A stretch of 64,000 bases of DNA from Gammaproteobacteria bacterium (GTDB taxonomy: Bacteria; Pseudomonadota; Gammaproteobacteria; Pseudomonadales; Azotimanducaceae), in NCBI GenBank assembly GCA_026705345.1, contig JAPPAV010000077.1:62001-126000 (forward strand), in the 5' to 3' direction. This document shows, piece after piece, positions 58,262 to 64,000 of this stretch. The notes beneath the pieces are model-generated. The model made no database searches and was not told the DNA's origin. It saw nothing but the letters and a program-made list of their open reading frames with translations. The position numbers were made by a program, and so were the translations under genes. Every line of letters starts with the position of its first letter. Within the stretch, counting starts at the first letter, position 1.

Positions 58262-60517
58262 TCACTCGATCGATATGCTGTCCACCCGCTGAAGGCCGCG
58301 TGGCAACAAGGTACCGCGTTGGGCCCGGGATCCGAGGTAGTTCGTCAAGTCCCTGAACCTCACCGTCGTGTGCCTGCCGCCCGCCCGGACGACGAGCCGG
58401 TTTCGCTCGCCCAAGGCGGCCACCGCGACAACGCGTTCTTCACCGGCCTTAAACACCCTAGGAGGTATGTTGATGAGTTTCTGTCCCTTGCCGCGCGTCA
58501 GCAGGGGAACGTCCGCGATGGGAAACGCCAGCAGGCGCCCGGCGCTGGTGACCGCGGCAACATGCGATGCGTCGGTGAAGGCGACCGGGGACAGCGCGGT
58601 GGCGCCCTGGGGCACGTTCAACACCAACTTGCCGCTTCGCGTCCGGCTGAGCGTCTCGCCGAGTGTCGTCAAGAAGCCGTACCCCGCGCTGGACGCCACC
58701 AAGAGCCGCAGGGTCACCTCGCCCATTGCCAAGCCGACGAAACGTGCCCCCTCGGGCGGCTTGAGGCGGCCGGAGAGGGGTTCCCCCTGACCTCGGGCCG
58801 TTGGCAACGTGTGCGGCGCAACGAAATAAGCCCGTCCGGTGGAGTCGAAGAACACGCAGGGATCGCTGGTCTTGCCCCGGGCGGCGGCAGCGAAACCGTC
58901 CCCGGTCCGATACGACAGGTCGCCCGGATCGATGTCGTGTCCCTTGGCGGCCCGTACCCAACCCTTCTCCGAGAGAACCACCGTCACCGGTTCCGCCGAT
59001 ACGAGGTCCGCTTCGGAGTACGCTCTGGCCTCGGCGACGTTCGCTAGGTCCGTTCGCCGGGCGTCGCCGTACTTCTCCGCATCGACCGCGATCTCCTTCT
59101 TGATGAGGGTTCGCAACCGGGCCCGGGAGGCAAGGGTCCGCTCAAGGTCTCCGGCTTCCGCCAGTAGATCGCGCTTCTCCTCTTGGAGCTTGGTTTCCTC
59201 GAGCCTTGCGAGTTGCCGCAACCGGAGGTCGAGAATCGCGGTCGCCTGTTCGTCGGAGAGTTCGAACTTGGCCACGAGCTTTGGCTTGGCGTCGTCTTCC
59301 TCCCGGATGATCCGGATGACCTCGTCAATGTTGACATGGGCGACGAGCAGTCCTTCCACCACGTGCAGGCGGCGGCGGATTCGCTCGAGGCGGAACGTGA
59401 GCCGTCGGCGCACGGTCTCCGTTCGGAACTTGAGCCACTCCGCGAGCATGCGCTTGAGATCGAGCACCTTCGGCCGGTGGTCCAGGGCGATGACGTTGAA
59501 GTTCAGTCGGTAGTTGCGTTCCAAGTCGGTGGTCGCAAAGAGGTGGCTCATCAAGCGCTCGACGTCGACCCGGTTCGAGCGCGGTGTCAACACAAGGCGG
59601 GTCGGATTCTCGTGGTCGGACTCGTCCCGAAGGTCCGTCAGCATCGGCAGTTTCTTGGCCTGCATCTGGGCTGCGATCTGCTCCAGGACCTTCGACGGCG
59701 ACACTTGGTAGGGCAGCCCGGTTATCACCACATCGCCGTTTTCGCGCACATAACGGGCCCGGGCACGAACGGAACCTCGACCGGTTTCGTACGCGGCACG
59801 TATCTCTTCTTCGGGCGTCGTGACGAGGGCGTCGGTGGGGAAGTCAGGCCCCCGGACGTACGCCATGAGATCGGCAGTGGTCGCCGACGGTGTCTCGATC
59901 AGGTGGATGCAGGCGCGGGCCACCTCCCCGAGGTTGTGGGGCGGGATATCGGTGGCCATGCCCACGGCGATGCCCGTCGAACCGTTCAAGAGCACCATCG
60001 GCAGGCGGGCCGGAAGCAACGCCGGTTCCGACAGCACGCCGTCGAAATTGGGAACGGTGTCCACGGTACCTTGGCCGAGTTCGTCGAGCAGCAACTCGGA
60101 GACCGCCGCGAGCCGTGCCTCCGTGTAGCGCAATGCCGCGAACGACTTGGGATCGTCCGGCGCACCCCAATTGCCCTGGCCATCGACGAGCGGGTAGCGG
60201 GTCGAGAACGGTTGCGCCAGGAGCACCATGGCCTCGTAGCAGGCCGACTCGCCGTGCGGATGGAATTTGCCCAGCACGTCGCCGATGGTTCGCGCCGACT
60301 TGACGTACTTGGCCGTCGCCGTGAGACCGAGTTCGGACATGGCGTAGACGATTCGCCGCTGAACCGGTTTGAGACCGTCGCCGACGTGCGGCAGGGCGCG
60401 GTCGTTGATGACATACATCGAGTAGTCGAGGTAGGCGCGTTCCGTGTAGGTGCGCAGCGGCAGGCCCTCCTGGCCTTCGTCCGATGCCGGACTGTGCCCG
60501 TTCGACTCGATGTCCAT
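58262..60517 (-). CDS. parC: DNA topoisomerase IV subunit A
   Basis: Decatenates daughter chromosomes with ParE. The 751-residue protein has the winged-helix and tower domains and a C-terminal beta-pinwheel. The active Tyr is in [11 protein letters not shown] (Tyr131). The quinolone region reads [13 protein letters not shown] (Ser91, Glu95), with Glu in place of the Asp usually preceding the Ser. The ATG at 60517 starts 14 bases after parE. The order cpdA-parE-parC is conserved with relatives. Confidence 0.96.
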   Translation of the reverse strand: MDIESNGHSPASDEGQEGLPLRTYTERAYLDYSMYVINDRALPHVGDGLKPVQRRIVYAMSELGLTATAKYVKSARTIGDVLGKFHPHGESACYEAMVLLAQPFSTRYPLVDGQGNWGAPDDPKSFAALRYTEARLAAVSELLLDELGQGTVDTVPNFDGVLSEPALLPARLPMVLLNGSTGIAVGMATDIPPHNLGEVARACIHLIETPSATTADLMAYVRGPDFPTDALVTTPEEEIRAAYETGRGSVRARARYVRENGDVVITGLPYQVSPSKVLEQIAAQMQAKKLPMLTDLRDESDHENPTRLVLTPRSNRVDVERLMSHLFATTDLERNYRLNFNVIALDHRPKVLDLKRMLAEWLKFRTETVRRRLTFRLERIRRRLHVVEGLLVAHVNIDEVIRIIREEDDAKPKLVAKFELSDEQATAILDLRLRQLARLEETKLQEEKRDLLAEAGDLERTLASRARLRTLIKKEIAVDAEKYGDARRTDLANVAEARAYSEADLVSAEPVTVVLSEKGWVRAAKGHDIDPGDLSYRTGDGFAAAARGKTSDPCVFFDSTGRAYFVAPHTLPTARGQGEPLSGRLKPPEGARFVGLAMGEVTLRLLVASSAGYGFLTTLGETLSRTRSGKLVLNVPQGATALSPVAFTDASHVAAVTSAGRLLAFPIADVPLLTRGKGQKLINIPPRVFKAGEERVVAVAALGERNRLVVRAGGRHTTVRFRDLTNYLGSRAQRGTLLPRGLQRVDSISIE

Positions 60518-60531
60518 TTTCCTACGGACTC

Positions 60532-62514
<1,983 letters not shown>

Positions 62515-62518
<4 letters not shown>

Positions 62519-63300
62519 CGGTTGGCCCGGTCGCTGAAGTCCAGGTTGAGTTCGTAGTCGTCCACACGCCGGACGGTCGTTTCGATCGACCCATCCCGAT
62601 CCAGCGTCAGCCAGCGGTATCCCGGCTTCGCCGTGTCGATGCCGAAGGTCGGCGAGTCGTCGGAGAACTGGAAGCAAGTGGAGGGCGTGCCGAAGATCGG
62701 CGGCCCGGGATCCGCTTCGACCTCCTGGTGGATGTGACCGAAGACGTAGCCGCGGACGTCGGCGGCTCTCAACACGTCCAAGAGATCGTCACCGTTGTCG
62801 ATTCGGTGAACATCGAGCCAGGAGCAACCGATAACCACCGGGCAGTGGTGGCCGGCGACGAGGGCGCGCTGCCGGGTGTCGCAGCCATGCAACGTGGCCC
62901 GCAAGCGCGACAGTTCCGAGGCGTGCACAGTCCCCCCAACGACATCGTCCTCATGGGTGTCCACACCGGCGAGCCGCCAACCGGCGAACTCGAGATCCTC
63001 GGTCGGGAGGGTGCGAGACAACGTGACGCCATGATCGTGGTTGCCCGGAACACACAGGAGCGGTCCGCTGTAGTAACGGGCAAGCGTCGTCAGGAAGAGT
63101 TCGTAGGTTGCAGCGGAGGGCAGCTGGGCAATGTCGCCGGTCGCCAGCACGGCGTCCGGCGTTCGTTCGGTGCAGGCCGCATCGAGAACCGCCGCCAGAC
63201 TGTCGGCGGTGCATACCCCAAGGAGGGTCGCGTCAGGCGATGGCAGTAGGTGGCAATCCGTTACCTGCAGGACGTGAAGCCTATCCCTGTCTTCCGTCAT
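62515..63300 (-). CDS. cpdA: 3',5'-cyclic AMP phosphodiesterase CpdA
   Basis: Calcineurin-like metallophosphoesterase of 261 residues that hydrolyses cAMP. The metal ligands are in order: TDCHL, GDIAQ, PGNHDH, GHHCP and GHIHQ. Position between yqiB and parE agrees with E. coli (yqiB-cpdA-yqiA-parE), with yqiA missing here. Confidence 0.93.
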
Positions 63301-63309
63301 ATGACCCTA

Positions 63310-63753
63310 CTAGCCGATCATGACCTGCTCTTGATGTGCAACGCCGTGTCGCAGGCAGGCGTTTAGGAACTCCGCGAGGAACCGATTGACCTGGGCCTTC
63401 TCGTCGGGTTGACGCATCTCGGGGTTGGGGTAGTCGTAGACGGCCTGGAATCGACGTTGGCCCTGGAACTCGATGACCTCGGCAGTGCGCGCGTCGTGGT
63501 ATACGCGAATCTTGATCCGCATGCCGCCGATGCTGCGTACGCTCGCCGGAAGATCAAGTGCCAACACCGTCGTGTATCGGCTCCGATAGGTCACCTCGAA
63601 TGTCACGGTCAATGCTGCCCCATGGGGAAACATCCGAAACTCGCGCCGGTCCGTTTCCCTCAAGTCGGGCAGGAGCCGAGTCAGGCGACGGTAGTTGCAG
63701 TCGCACTCTTCGAGGTGTGCACGAAGGTCGATGTTGTACGGCCGCCGCTTCAT
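63310..63753 (-). CDS. yqiB: DUF1249 protein (YqiB family)
   Basis: Protein of 147 residues: ECDCNYRRLTRLLPDLRE near the N-terminus, TVTFEVTYRSRYTTVLALDL, and AVYDYPNPEMRQPDEKAQVN then RFLAEFL near the C-terminus. This is the YqiB (DUF1249) family, always near cpdA and of unknown role. It starts the yqiB-cpdA-parE-parC run and ends nine bases before cpdA. Confidence 0.92.
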   Translation of the reverse strand: MKRRPYNIDLRAHLEECDCNYRRLTRLLPDLRETDRREFRMFPHGAALTVTFEVTYRSRYTTVLALDLPASVRSIGGMRIKIRVYHDARTAEVIEFQGQRRFQAVYDYPNPEMRQPDEKAQVNRFLAEFLNACLRHGVAHQEQVMIG

Positions 63754-63966
63754 GCTCTTGTGGCTGACTCTTGCCGCTCTGTTAACGATTCTAACCGGGG
63801 TTTCGTCTCAATGGCACCGGCTTGATGTCGCAACGACGGAAAGTGGCTGTACCACCGTAGAAACCCCCACCGAAGGCGTCCCCGGCAGACATCGCCGGCT
63901 GATCATTTTGTTAGACTCACGCGCCGCCGTTAAGTGTCGGCCGGTTACCAAGCTGAAGGAATCACC
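63754..63966. other. divergent promoter region at the right edge
   Basis: This region of 213 bases separates yqiB from the gene starting at 63967. An open frame from 63752 encodes a signal-like stretch (MLLWLTLAALLTILTGVSSQ), but its ATG overlaps the yqiB start on the other strand and I see no support for it. No clear promoter is visible. Confidence 0.4.
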
Positions 63967-64000
63967 ATGAGAATCACGCGCTCTGGTCCACTCGACCCAA
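63967..64000 (+). CDS. start of an unidentified gene cut by window edge
   Basis: AAGGA lies seven bases before the ATG at 63967, and the frame (MRITRSGPLDP) stays open to the edge. Only eleven codons are visible, so no function can be given. It is divergent from yqiB. Confidence 0.45.
   Translation, partial: MRITRSGPLDP

Noticed and set aside
63752-63970. Small open frame with a signal-like N-terminus (MLLWLTLAALL)
   Set aside because: Its ATG overlaps the yqiB start on the other strand, it has no ribosome binding site, and it runs into the clear start signal at 63967.

Overview
This window comes from a high-GC (roughly 65-70% by eye) gammaproteobacterium that I cannot place below class. 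The class call rests on gene sets and orders typical of Gammaproteobacteria: smc-zipA-ligA, hfq-hflX-hflK-hflC-purA with miaA-mutL-amiB-tsaE-nnr beside it, queG/orn/psd, epmA-efp-epmB, yqiB-cpdA-parE-parC, ybbP-ybbA divergent from tesA, a PhoP/PhoQ-type pair and ccmABCDE. Most of it is core chromosome. I found no rRNA, tRNA, CRISPR, phage or transposase gene.

Layout. 1-8 kb: partial alpha/beta hydrolase, DUF349 protein, PepSY-PhoP-PhoQ-like operon, glycine-zipper lipoprotein-like protein, glycerate kinase, DoxX protein. 8-19 kb: DinG-type helicase, PQQ-type sugar dehydrogenase, transglycosylase lipoprotein, ligA, zipA, smc. 19-22 kb: ccmABCDE with chained stop/start overlaps and a terminator. 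22-24 kb: an ECF sigma factor, its anti-sigma factor and a secretin-derived lipoprotein in overlapping frames. 23.7-28.6 kb: ttcA, ybbP, ybbA, tesA. 28.6-30.5 kb: a lower-GC island (about 50% in sampled lines) with a secreted glycine-rich peptide and a membrane M48 protease behind an operator-like palindrome. 30.5-41 kb: trhO, bolA, PP2C phosphatase, yaaA, terC, DUF1244, ppdK, VOC protein, folE2, Trm112-like, purA. 40.7-53.5 kb: hfl and mutL clusters, queG, orn, sulfurtransferase. 53.6-58 kb: psd and the EF-P modification cluster. 58-64 kb: parC, parE, cpdA, yqiB.

The most unusual feature is a family of at least 14 short GC-rich palindromes scattered through the window. Their stems differ in sequence but stay fully complementary (paired changes), and most share an ACAAG/CTTGT loop and a CTACGGG flank. 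At six genes (phoQ-like, DUF1244, folE2, hflC, hfq, orn) the element flank itself supplies the TAG stop codon, usually preceded by a proline codon. A sister palindrome lies inside three coding sequences (PepSY protein, zipA, queG) without breaking the frame, as Rickettsia palindromic elements do. A further pair of hairpins sits between an 18/21-bp duplicated copy of the parE start, which looks like an insertion scar.

The neighbouring operons share themes: DNA topology and segregation (parC/parE, smc), division and envelope (zipA, amiB, transglycosylase, psd), RNA and translation (hfq, miaA, ttcA, trhO, queG, efp with its modification enzymes), cytochrome c maturation, and envelope sensing (PhoPQ-like, ECF sigma unit).
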